The notes under the pieces are model-generated. The model worked only from the letters and a program-made list of their open reading frames with translations, ran no database searches and was not told the origin of the DNA. 64,000 nt of DNA from JAVBMJ01 sp031552535 (GTDB taxonomy: Bacteria > Bacteroidota > Bacteroidia > Bacteroidales > Rikenellaceae): NCBI GenBank assembly GCA_031552535.1, contig JAVBMJ010000041.1, positions 13,715 to 77,714 of the forward strand. Reading direction: 5' to 3'. The position numbers and the translations under genes are program-made. This document shows, in pieces, positions 55,101-61,832 of the stretch; position 1 is the first letter of the stretch, and each line of letters begins with the position of its first letter.

Positions 55101-55419
55101 TTCAGAGGAAGAGAGACTGATGCTCTATTCGCGGCCGTTGATAAAAGATGTCGGCGACCTTGGCCCCAGCGCAAGGATGCAGGTGTTGATGCTGGTCGAT
55201 AACGATATAAAGCCACAGGTTTACGTCAGGCTGACGGGCGACGGAGACGGCTCCGGGAGCATCCCTAAAGTTACCAAAAGCAGGATACGCGCATGGATCA
55301 AAAAAAGTGTAAGCGAATCGGGCAAAGGCGATCCGGAGCATGGCGGCGATAGCGCCGTGATCTGTTATTTACGTAAACTGGCGGCATACGATGCCGGCAG
55401 CAAATCCGTACACAAATAA
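52195..55419 (+). CDS. Large beta-propeller / transmembrane / coiled-coil protein, function unknown
   Basis: 1074 residues. An N-terminal hydrophobic stretch (about 20-36, ending LSSC) may be a signal anchor or lipobox. Residues about 45-660 are repeats of a propeller type (VWIGTETGDVLLFD, MYVATSNGLYRINLF, YVATLHKGIRKCN), as in periplasmic sensors of Bacteroidota. One membrane helix follows (673-692, YVWPVFVAILILLVFRVILY). Residues about 700-925 are charged and helical, probably coiled coil; the end is helical and basic. No kinase, cyclase or classical HTH motif is visible. The topology is that of hybrid two-component sensors with the kinase replaced. It starts 18 bases after a mobile element. 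Confidence 0.75.
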   Translation: MRHTFLSISTGKNRCLRASGCLCFISALLFTGLSSCRVAEGDPAGLGEVEYGFEESLSSISSAGAGEVWIGTETGDVLLFDIVRGQKRAFDLKCDRIYFVASQPATGGDTILAVGMRNAGLGLWRANGECKSSRSFSIPVRGTCYSPYDFVDTGSGNMYVATSNGLYRINLFGPSDTMTLVYPDEKTLKAYNEEFEIKSFAVTPGCDTAVCATPFGLAVIPFDHPEEATVLLKNRKINYAGRAAGDGRRFNILSGRHKYILDSGSCALTDSVDCGMVPLICFDDAAGNQWVVSPDHMRIRSNYDNGYRAAGGFRDLPLRRRPALSERSGRRMILEDSSTGFIMMLSRNALSKMPSMVSANSAQRKIKAACTDGANNYFVSSDHKLYIAYNGGMVARCYCKLRFAQGENVRWIGSVLDMLYFCTEHHIYRMKVPSTKFLLERRPEYIGCVGPDDDIFTACLKSDEDHVDLLAGGRKALSRWQFRRVIKYTPVDSTYIESLFSSGRTNEPVYVATLHKGIRKCNYWGLKPSLDSMGALSAFSFARDVAGLKGGNGLCILTNQYIFCGDLDTGRICSDSVRAKGFRKLLVTGDSTFVALAGKGFVEYSVSGGSIVKTGGGIRYPSLAFEPSAAYFDPGTGLVLGSDQGAVVVDPEHQANDRWISFVDYEPWGLADYVWPVFVAILILLVFRVILYKGIEGARVRNEAGKLKRIITGFSDDECMSVDLKQTYDRLNEIIQHNNFTRKNINNYNTILAEEQDKVRQMIYDHVYAVCRRLEILDIAETRRLAKELDDCKNVERSYPKAIIDKVRHTGNLCREYEMLSATIKDIEGQINGMVSFEGICTIPEEDLKRVKDRFAAESRENYMSDLADLEKKVAELNSRASHERLSAFMAEMLDDEYFAPLHPKLIELLANSPDKNAIQLLRGLAPMGHDIEVCRVISAIGKCIRRNMISDRNRKELDGLIVRFFQTISEEERLMLYSRPLIKDVGDLGPSARMQVLMLVDNDIKPQVYVRLTGDGDGSGSIPKVTKSRIRAWIKKSVSESGKGDPEHGGDSAVICYLRKLAAYDAGSKSVHK

Positions 55420-55596
55420 TCCGTAGCTGCACGGGGGGCGACTTGCCGGATAAGACTCCCCCCCCTCCGCCACGCATATTTTGCGAGCCTGTTCATACCG
55501 GATCATCGACCCGCAGGGGTATGCCGGTTGTATTGACACGTCCCAGGAAGGCTATAATGCGAACCGGTTTTATGTAATATCCGGTTCGGGCACTTA

Positions 55597-55759
55597 GAAA
55601 CTGTTTAAATTTCCTATGGAAAGTATTATAAGTTCTTCCGGGCCGCTTTTCGCGTGAAAATTTCGTTACATGGAACACCGCTATGCTCCTCTATTTTCAC
55701 GCAAAAATCATCACCGGAATATACTTAAATCTTTTTCCACAGGAAAATTAAACAGTTTC
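55597..55759. mobile_element. 163-bp IS5-type miniature element with TTA duplication
   Basis: Ends GAAACTGTTTAAATTTCC and GGAAAATTAAACAGTTTC with identical TTA flanks (55594-55596, 55760-55762). Inside, GCGTGAAAAT (55652-55661) pairs perfectly with ATTTTCACGC (55693-55702). It lies between the end of the propeller gene and a strong hairpin terminator. Confidence 0.8.
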
Positions 55760-55790
55760 TTAGGTAAATAATTCTCATGAGATGTTGGAA

Positions 55791-55836
55791 GGTTACACCC
55801 CGGTTAACGCAACTTATACCGGGGTGTAACCTTTTT
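55791..55836 (+). terminator. Strong terminator, 14-bp stem and U-run
   Basis: GGTTACACCCCGGT and ACCGGGGTGTAACC form a perfect stem around a 13-base loop and are followed by TTTTT. It is 372 bases after the propeller gene; the miniature element at 55597-55759 explains part of that distance. Confidence 0.88.
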
Positions 55837-56425
55837 CTGCATCCGGTTACATGATTTTTTGTTGATTTTCAGTATATTGAAACGAAATGTGTCTGTAATT
55901 GATATACTTTAGCAGTTGGAAACAATGCACCGGTTTCCGGCAGTTGTATCTACAGGCAGGATCATGCCTTTGACCTGGTGATAAGCCTGGTCGATGCGCC
56001 CGCCGGGGTGCGGATGGAGATGAATGAGCAGGCAATTGCCCCGGCAGGATCAAATCGGAAGAACAGTTGGCATTGGCCGGTAACGCCGGGGCCGAAGCAG
56101 GGCGGGCCAACGCTCGCGTCGGCCGGATATATGCCGGCAATGGGACTCTCCCCGGACCTGCTTATCGACTATCAAAGGGCGAGGGAGCTGTTTTAAAGAA
56201 AAGATCCGGTACGGTTCGAAATGATGAAATGAACCCCATCCGTGTAAATGCTTGTATAGCAGGCGTGGCCGGAATGATAAAAAATGTATTTTTGTAATAT
56301 CTGTATTTTTTTGTAATAATTTAATTACCTGATGTTCTTTATGTTCTGATAAGGGAGACGGAGACTCCCGGGGAAAGCAACGGCCCTTAAATGTGGCAGG
56401 CAGGCATTTGCCTCGAAATATTTCG

Positions 56426-56433
56426 TATATTTG
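56426..56433 (+). promoter_or_regulatory. Promoter-like box without a following gene
   Basis: TATATTTG matches TAnnTTTG. No good ORF follows for about 800 bases, so it may drive a small RNA or be a chance match. Confidence 0.4.
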
Positions 56434-56492
56434 TGACCGTCACAACGGTGACACGATTATTTCGAACACGCAGGTTTCAAGCTGTATTCTCG

Positions 56493-56513
56493 CAAACTGA
56501 ATCTGGTAAATTC
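56493..56513 (+). repeat. 21-base direct repeat, copy 1
   Basis: CAAACTGAATCTGG followed by TAAATTC; identical to 57041-57061. The bases after each copy (AATAGGAGAGAGAATA and GTTAGGGTAGGGAGTAAT) are also similar. Confidence 0.7.
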
Positions 56514-57040
56514 AATAGGAGAGAGAATAGGCACGCTTGCCCGTACGTTATATTATGCTAAGGCATAGATGGCGTGGGCTGTTGCTTATTTCTGATCCGA
56601 GGTCCTACCAGAACCCAGTTTGCAGGAAGAAAGCTACGGTTCCACGCTTTTCTTTTTCGGTGTGTGCGGTTCAGTGGGCATCCTGTAACCGGTGATTCCC
56701 GCTATATGTTGCGAACCATGCTGTGTTGTGATATCAAACGGTCGTACGTCATACCTGTTTTACTAAAAACATGCTGTCATGTCACAAACCGTACAATATG
56801 GTCATCCACAATAGAAATAAATTGTAGAAAACTGCTTAAAAATATTTTTCTCGTCCTTTTTCTTCTTTTCCCGGTGTTATTTTTCTCCGATATTTGCCCC
56901 TTATTACGGTATGCAGCTTTATCCCGGCGAAAAACAATAAAGCGAATATGTGGAAAATAATTTCGGTAATATTTTTAAACTGCTTCTAAAACAGATGTAA
57001 AAAGATCTGATTAACAATATTATATAAAGTATTGCTCTTT

Positions 57041-57061
57041 CAAACTGAATCTGGTAAATTC
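57041..57061 (+). repeat. 21-base direct repeat, copy 2
   Basis: Exact copy of 56493-56513, 548 bases away. It lies 190 bases before the small HTH gene. Confidence 0.7.
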
Positions 57062-57251
57062 GTTAGGGTAGGGAGTAATCATCTGTTCATCGCTTCGTGC
57101 GCTGTTGTTGCGCTACGGGTAAGGGTGTGGTATGATTAATCGTTCCGCCGAATGTTGCAACTACCGGATTAGGGTAGGCGGTCGGTCGCTGCCTCCCGGT
57201 TTGAAGAGGCTAATTTTCTGCATCGGACCGGCAGAGAAACCCCTCGGAGAT

Positions 57252-57527
57252 ATGAACAGCATACATTTAGGATCGCTGATCCGGCGGCGCATGGAAGAAA
57301 AGGGCATGAGTGCCACCTCTTTGGCTGAAATGATCTATTGCAGCCGTACAAATATCTACTCGATATTCGAACGCGAAGATATAGGCATCCTGCAACTAAT
57401 AAGGATTTCCAAGGCTCTCGACTACGATTTTTTAGCACATGTCTATTATGGATCAAGCAACCTGGAGGTGGCCGGGGAGAATGTCGAACCCGGCGTGATG
57501 CAGGAAGATAATGCCGGTACACTTTAG
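57252..57527 (+). CDS. Small helix-turn-helix protein (XRE-like)
   Basis: 91 residues from the ATG at 57252, preceded by GGAG 5 bases upstream; the frame is open 120 bases further but without a likely start. Residues 8-60 (IRRRMEEKGMSATSLAEMIYCSRTN) fit the first helices and recognition helix of a Cro/CI-type HTH domain. The C-terminal third is acidic and probably unstructured. Such short XRE proteins are common in Bacteroidales; the target is unknown. Confidence 0.7.
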   Translation: MNSIHLGSLIRRRMEEKGMSATSLAEMIYCSRTNIYSIFEREDIGILQLIRISKALDYDFLAHVYYGSSNLEVAGENVEPGVMQEDNAGTL

Positions 57528-57582
57528 ACACCGGGGCGTGTTTACACACCCGGATTTAAACAGTCCCCGGATTATTTCCTGA

Positions 57583-57688
57583 GAGTCTGTCTAATTTTCC
57601 TGGGAAAAATAGTTGCGAATTATTCTAAAGGGCTATTTTTTACAAAAATCGAGGAGTATGGTTGTGCTGTGTGTTGAAAAACAGTTTC
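57583..57688. mobile_element. 106-bp IS5-type miniature element, inverted partial copy
   Basis: Ends GAGTCTGTCTAATTTTCC and GAAAAACAGTTTC, with flanks TGA and TTA. Inside it carries, in the opposite direction, the TTGCGAATTATT and AAAAATCGAGGA stretches of the element at 51857-52177. Confidence 0.65.
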
Positions 57689-57698
57689 TTAGAAAGGA

Positions 57699-57749
57699 TT
57701 ATATAAAGTCCGATAGATTTATACACGAAATCTATCGGACTTTATATAA
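57699..57749. repeat. Perfect 22-bp hairpin between convergent genes
   Basis: TTATATAAAGTCCGATAGATTT and its exact reverse complement lie around ATACACG. The small HTH gene and the following hypothetical gene converge here, so it may serve as a two-way transcript end, though no T-run is present. Confidence 0.7.
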
Positions 57750-57805
57750 AGAGACCGGCTTATGCCCGTATACCCAGACGAGGCATTAGGGCCGGCAGTA
57801 CAGAA

Positions 57806-58534
57806 TCATTTGGCGTACATCCTGGATGCGAACAGAGTGTTGTTTAGAGATATGTACTCCTCAATACGGGCGTCGTCCCAATCTTCATGGAGCACCTTGA
57901 GGGTCGTAAACTCGCTACGATAGGAGTTGGTACGTTTGAACATCGCAAACTGCCGCGAACGGAATATTATATATTGACGGCTGTCGTAGTTAATGTGGCG
58001 CAGGTATCTTCCCTCACGCATGACCATAACCATATATTGTTCGAACACAGACGCATACCCCGAGTAGACATAATTCTCCACATCGCCGTAAGGCACTATC
58101 AGCAACCCTGTGTACCAATCAAGCTGCACCCGGCGCTGACCGGGAAACAACAGGTGCATAATCGAATATTGCGCCCTCGACGAATCGCGTCCTTCTACTT
58201 CATAAGGCTCATGGGCGAAAAAATATAACTGTATGTCGTTGAGATATAACTCCCCGTCGGCAGTCACCTCAAAAGTAGCTATATACCCGCGCAGACACTC
58301 CGGCCTGATACGGCTGAATTTCGACTTGTTGCCATTGCTGTCGACAAGCGTGACAGAACGCATCAGACTGTCGCGAGAGATCCCCTGCCGTTCAAAATAA
58401 TACTCCAGGATATTGGTCTGCAGAATATACTCCTTACCCATAAACCTCACGATGTCCGACGCCTGGCTCTCCCCAAGACACAAAAATGGGAAAAATATAA
58501 CCGCAAACAATACCGCAAAAAATCTAATAACCAT
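57806..58534 (-). CDS. Secreted protein of unknown function
   Basis: 242 residues with a Sec signal peptide (VIRFFAVLFAVIFFPFLCLGESQA). The rest is rich in Tyr and Arg and predicted mainly beta (KEYILQTNILEYYF, LYLNDIQLYFFAHEPYEV). I recognise no domain. It is transcribed alone, with a 22-bp hairpin after it and a 28-bp hairpin upstream. Confidence 0.75.
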   Translation of the reverse strand: MVIRFFAVLFAVIFFPFLCLGESQASDIVRFMGKEYILQTNILEYYFERQGISRDSLMRSVTLVDSNGNKSKFSRIRPECLRGYIATFEVTADGELYLNDIQLYFFAHEPYEVEGRDSSRAQYSIMHLLFPGQRRVQLDWYTGLLIVPYGDVENYVYSGYASVFEQYMVMVMREGRYLRHINYDSRQYIIFRSRQFAMFKRTNSYRSEFTTLKVLHEDWDDARIEEYISLNNTLFASRMYAK

Positions 58535-58657
58535 AATATATCATACAATTAATTTACCCCCCCTTAAACGATCATTTTCTCTGTGCAGCCTCCAACTGCC
58601 GCTTTTTTCAAAAAGCGGCACCAAAAACTTTTAATCCTGACCTCGCTCTGATTTTAC

Positions 58658-58733
58658 AGTTGTTATGTTATAGTAGGCAAGCCCTTAAATGCTAACATGG
58701 TCCGGAGGGCTTGCCTACTATAACATAACAACT
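58658..58733. repeat. Perfect 28-bp inverted repeat with 20-base loop
   Basis: AGTTGTTATGTTATAGTAGG plus CAAGCCCT is repeated exactly in reverse complement at 58706-58733. The loop is TAAATGCTAACATGGTCCGG. It lies between rdgB and the secreted protein gene, both on the minus strand. There is no T-run on either side. Confidence 0.8.
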
Positions 58734-58823
58734 ATAAGTTCGGAGTAAAGTAATGATTGAAGTTTTTTGGGCGACTTTTTTGAAAAAAAGTCGCAGTCGA
58801 AGATTGTATAAGGAAAATGGTCG

Positions 58824-59411
58824 TTATTCGGTCTTTAGTGTGTGCAGGAATTCTGTCAGTTTTCGCACTGCTGCTCCCCGGTGGCTGATTGCACCCTTCT
58901 CTTCGAGTGTCATTTGGGCGAATGTGCTCTCGTAGCCGTCGGGTACGAACAGCGGATCGTAGCCGAATCCGCCGTCGCCGGCCTCTTCGTGCAAGATGGT
59001 CCCTCTGACTTCGCCTTCGAACAAATGCTCCTGTCCATTTAGGATTAGGGCTATCACCGTGCGGAAACGTGCCCTGCGGTTATCTTCATGTTTCATGTTT
59101 AACAACAGCAGTTTCCGGTTTTCGACGGCGTTGCATTCCCTGCCGGCATAGCGTGCGGAGTAGACTCCGGGTGAACCTCCCAGCACGTCGACTTCGAGTC
59201 CCGTGTCGTCGGCAAAGCAATTTTCCTCACCGGAAAGGTCATAAACGTAACGTGCCTTTTGCAGGGCGTTGTCTGCGAGCGTTGCTCCGTCTTCGGGAAT
59301 TTCGCCCAGGATGCCCATCTGGCGAGGGATGATGATACGGAAGCGGTCGCCGAGCATTTCCTGCACTTCGGCGACCTTGTGATGGTTGTTGGTTGCAAAG
59401 ATAAGTTTCAT
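58824..59411 (-). CDS. rdgB: Non-canonical purine NTP pyrophosphatase (RdgB/HAM1)
   Basis: 195 residues, the usual length. Motifs are FATNNHHKVAEV at the start, FADDTGLEVDVLGG with the catalytic Asp, and SHRGAAVRKL near the end. It hydrolyses ITP, dITP and XTP to monophosphates and keeps them out of DNA and RNA. It lies 67 bases downstream of a HAD phosphatase gene on the same strand. Together with the deoxyinosine glycosylase at 29611 it covers two layers of protection against deaminated purines. Confidence 0.95.
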   Translation of the reverse strand: MKLIFATNNHHKVAEVQEMLGDRFRIIIPRQMGILGEIPEDGATLADNALQKARYVYDLSGEENCFADDTGLEVDVLGGSPGVYSARYAGRECNAVENRKLLLLNMKHEDNRRARFRTVIALILNGQEHLFEGEVRGTILHEEAGDGGFGYDPLFVPDGYESTFAQMTLEEKGAISHRGAAVRKLTEFLHTLKTE

Positions 59412-59478
59412 GGCAGTACGTATTAACGGGTTGTGCCCTCGATATTATTCCGGTCCGGCGCAATATGCCGCACCCGGG

Positions 59479-60315
59479 CTATTTTGCTGTCGATAATTTG
59501 CACAGACGGTGGTCTACGGCTATTTTGTCGATGATCGTCTTGACGAGCGTATCCATTTCGCGCCCCTCGGAGTAGTCTGCCGGGCACACATAGCTCACGC
59601 GGTTGTCCCTGATCAGCTTCTCCATCGTGTGGCGACCTCCCTCCTCGGGGTTGTACACCGCAATCGAGTGCCCGCCCTGTTGCTTCACGAGCTTCATGCA
59701 GGGAATGTCGGTTGTTCCGTCGCCGACGTATATCATATGGCGGAACTGCACCGCACGCTCCTCCTCGGGGATGTAGCGATTGATCATCTCGCTGTCGAAT
59801 ACCGACTCGATCCCCTTGTTGATCTTGAAGATAAACTGTGTTTTGTTGGTATAATTGACAGCCACCGCAGGCCAGTAAGCCACTCCGTCGACATCGTAGA
59901 GGAACGAGCAGGCATATATCTTGCGAAACTCGCGGGCGATCTTCGTTCCTTCGATCATCTCTTTTATTCCCGACGAGTTGACATAGTGTTGCACTTCGAT
60001 CCCCCTTGCGGCGGCATAGGCGTTGATGCGCCCGAACCACTCCACGACTCCTTCGAAGAGCGTGATCCCGGCGCCCGATTCCCTGAAAGCCTCACGCTGC
60101 AGCGACTTCCCGCTGCCACGCGCGGCGTGTATCATCCGCGACATATAGACCAGTATCTGATCGGCGTCCTGCGCCTCGGCAAGAGAGTTGCTCTCGCGCC
60201 AGAACTCCAGGTTGCTCTTCCCCACGGCCGGTATAAAATCGTACTCCTGCATGTTACGCGGAGAAAGAGTGCCGTCGAAATCGTATATGAGCGCAACAGT
60301 TAATTCTTTGTTCAT
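59479..60315 (-). CDS. HAD-superfamily hydrolase
   Basis: 278 residues. HAD motif I is YDFDGTLSP (11-19) with the nucleophile Asp, motif II is HYVNSSGI, and motif IV is YVGDGTTDIPC. A helical cap lies between about residues 30 and 110. Its substrate cannot be told from sequence; phosphoserine-phosphatase-like enzymes have a similar layout. It is followed by rdgB. Confidence 0.85.
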   Translation of the reverse strand: MNKELTVALIYDFDGTLSPRNMQEYDFIPAVGKSNLEFWRESNSLAEAQDADQILVYMSRMIHAARGSGKSLQREAFRESGAGITLFEGVVEWFGRINAYAAARGIEVQHYVNSSGIKEMIEGTKIAREFRKIYACSFLYDVDGVAYWPAVAVNYTNKTQFIFKINKGIESVFDSEMINRYIPEEERAVQFRHMIYVGDGTTDIPCMKLVKQQGGHSIAVYNPEEGGRHTMEKLIRDNRVSYVCPADYSEGREMDTLVKTIIDKIAVDHRLCKLSTAK

Positions 60316-60409
60316 TGCAATATTGTGTATGTCAATAGTTTAATTCATTAATTCCCCGGGCGATACATATTGCCGGATTTTAAAGGTACGAAAATTATCC
60401 GGGAATCGT

Positions 60410-60417
60410 TACTTTTG
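60410..60417 (+). promoter_or_regulatory. Promoter of the nitroreductase gene
   Basis: TACTTTTG matches TAnnTTTG and ends 19 bases before the ATG. Confidence 0.6.
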
Positions 60418-60436
60418 CATAAAACAGGCGAAATTT

Positions 60437-60967
60437 ATGGATACCTTGGAGTTGTTGCGCCGCAGGCGCAGTTGCCGCAAATTCACCGGCGAAGTCCCGC
60501 CGAAAGAGACGATAGATGTGCTTCTGGAAACAACGCTACATGCACCGTCGTCGAAGAATTGCCGTTCGAGCCGCTTTATAGTCGTGCGGGACCGCGCGCT
60601 GTTGGAGCGCCTCTCGACGATGCGCGACTCGGGAAGTTCATTTTTAAAGGACACTCCGGTTGGGATTATTGTTCTGGGAGATAAGTCTCAAACCGACCTC
60701 TGGAGGGAAAACTGTACTATCTCGGCCATTTACATGCAGATAGCTGCCGAAGCAATGGGCCTGGGCTCGTGCTGGGTGCATGTCAACGGCCGCCTGCGCG
60801 ACCGCAACGCTCCGGGAGGAGAGACGGCCGAAGAGTATCTGCGCACCCAGGTCGACATTCCCTCGGATACGGCTGTCATGTGCATTGTGGCGCTCGGCTA
60901 CCCGGCCCGCGAAGCGTTGCCGCATGCTCTTTCCGACGACGCGGATAAGGTGGAGTGGATCGGTTGA
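60437..60967 (+). CDS. Nitroreductase-family FMN protein
   Basis: 176 residues, the short type. The FMN-binding RRRRSCRKFTGE at the start, HAPSSKNCRSSRF and a later AAEAMGLGSCWVH are the usual family signs. Proteins of this family reduce nitro compounds, quinones or enones with NAD(P)H. The physiological substrate is unknown. Confidence 0.88.
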   Translation: MDTLELLRRRRSCRKFTGEVPPKETIDVLLETTLHAPSSKNCRSSRFIVVRDRALLERLSTMRDSGSSFLKDTPVGIIVLGDKSQTDLWRENCTISAIYMQIAAEAMGLGSCWVHVNGRLRDRNAPGGETAEEYLRTQVDIPSDTAVMCIVALGYPAREALPHALSDDADKVEWIG

Positions 60968-61021
60968 GTGACATATATTCCATTTTTTTAGTGCGGGATG
61001 CTGTATTTAATGAAAAAGGCG

Positions 61022-61029
61022 TATATTTG
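61022..61029 (+). promoter_or_regulatory. Promoter of rpmB-rpmG-DUF4295
   Basis: TATATTTG matches TAnnTTTG, 38 bases before the L28 start. Confidence 0.65.
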
Positions 61030-61067
61030 CACTCCCTTAGATGAATTGGGATAAAAATTAACTGATA

Positions 61068-61301
61068 ATGAAAATCTGCGAAATCACCGGAAAAGTGGCT
61101 CAGGTGGGGAACAATGTCTCCCATTCGAACACTAAAACCAAGCGCCGTTTCAATCCGAATCTTCGGACCAAGCGCTTCTGGCTGGAGGAGGAAGGGAGAT
61201 GGATCACCCTGAAGGTCTCGGCGGCCGGCATCAAAACAATCAACAAAAAAGGTCTTACCTGTGCGCTGAAGGAAGCTGCCGCACCGAAGAAGGTCTACTA
61301 A
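61068..61301 (+). CDS. rpmB: 50S ribosomal protein L28
   Basis: 77 residues, full length. The N-terminus MKICEITGKVAQVGNNVSHS and the KRRFNPNLRTKRFW segment are typical of bL28. L33 follows after 15 bases. Confidence 0.97.
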   Translation: MKICEITGKVAQVGNNVSHSNTKTKRRFNPNLRTKRFWLEEEGRWITLKVSAAGIKTINKKGLTCALKEAAAPKKVY

Positions 61302-61316
61302 AGCTAATTACAGGAA

Positions 61317-61499
61317 ATGGCAAAAAAAGGTAATCGCGTTCAGGTCATTCTGGAATGCACCGAACACAAAGCTAGTGGGATGCCCGGCACGTCGAGGTAT
61401 ATAACCACCAAAAACAAGAAGAACACCCCCGACAGGATGGAGCGTCGCAAATATAACCCCATACTGAAGAAGGTGACCGTACACAGGGAAATTAAATAA
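61317..61499 (+). CDS. rpmG: 50S ribosomal protein L33
   Basis: 60 residues. MAKKGNRVQVILECTEHK and the C-terminal RKYNPILKKVTVHREIK fit bL33. The four zinc-binding cysteines of some L33 proteins are absent apart from one Cys, so this is a zinc-free type. Confidence 0.96.
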   Translation: MAKKGNRVQVILECTEHKASGMPGTSRYITTKNKKNTPDRMERRKYNPILKKVTVHREIK

Positions 61500-61510
61500 T
61501 CAGGCAGGTC

Positions 61511-61666
61511 ATGGCAAAAAAAGTAGTAGCAACTCTTAAGACAGGTTCGGGCAAGAACTTTACAAAGTGCATTAAGATGGTTAAATCGGAGAAAACCGGT
61601 GCTTATACGTTTAAGGCCGAGATACTTCCCAACGATCAGATAAAAGATTTCTTCGAAAAGAAATAG
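61511..61666 (+). CDS. DUF4295 small basic protein
   Basis: 51 residues: begins MAKKVVATLKTGSGKNFTK and ends KDFFEKK. It starts 11 bases after rpmG and precedes the operon terminator. This small Lys-rich protein is linked to rpmB-rpmG across Bacteroidota, so it may be a ribosome-associated protein of this phylum. That role is inference. Confidence 0.9.
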   Translation: MAKKVVATLKTGSGKNFTKCIKMVKSEKTGAYTFKAEILPNDQIKDFFEKK

Positions 61667-61682
61667 TCTCGTTATCCATCTT

Positions 61683-61725
61683 AATACAAAAAGCTCCCTT
61701 ATATGCGGAGCTTTTTGTATTTTTG
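61683..61725 (+). terminator. Terminator of the rpmB operon
   Basis: A 15-bp stem (core CAAAAAGCTCC with GGAGCTTTTTG) around a 9-base loop, followed by TTTT. The end of the hairpin also spells TATTTTTG (61718-61725), a possible -7 box for ftsY. Confidence 0.88.
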
Positions 61726-61832
61726 CGGTGGGCTGTAAGATTAGGCCTGCCGTGTACACGCGGCATCTAAAACAGTGGGGTCTTTAATCGGGAATCAGGC
61801 GGAGTTTAGTGCTCCGGTAAACATAAGTAGGT

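Larger units (their letters stand above)
55837..57251. other. Gene-poor region with possible gene remnants
   Basis: About 1.4 kb without a convincing gene. Short ORFs (up to 128 codons) have atypical composition and no recognisable motif; two overlapping frames at 55978-56297 could be the remains of a frameshifted gene. It holds a promoter-like box at 56426, two exact 21-base copies of a sequence (56493-56513 and 57041-57061) and AT-rich stretches. Confidence 0.6.

Noticed and set aside
55978..56297. Overlapping ORFs of 72 and 76 codons
   Set aside because: Two frames share a stretch that might be a frameshifted gene, but I recognise no family, so it is noted only as a possible remnant.
56574..56960. 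128-codon plus-strand ORF in the gene-poor region
   Set aside because: Rich in Cys, Arg and Phe with no domain, no ribosome site and no conserved pattern; more likely chance.
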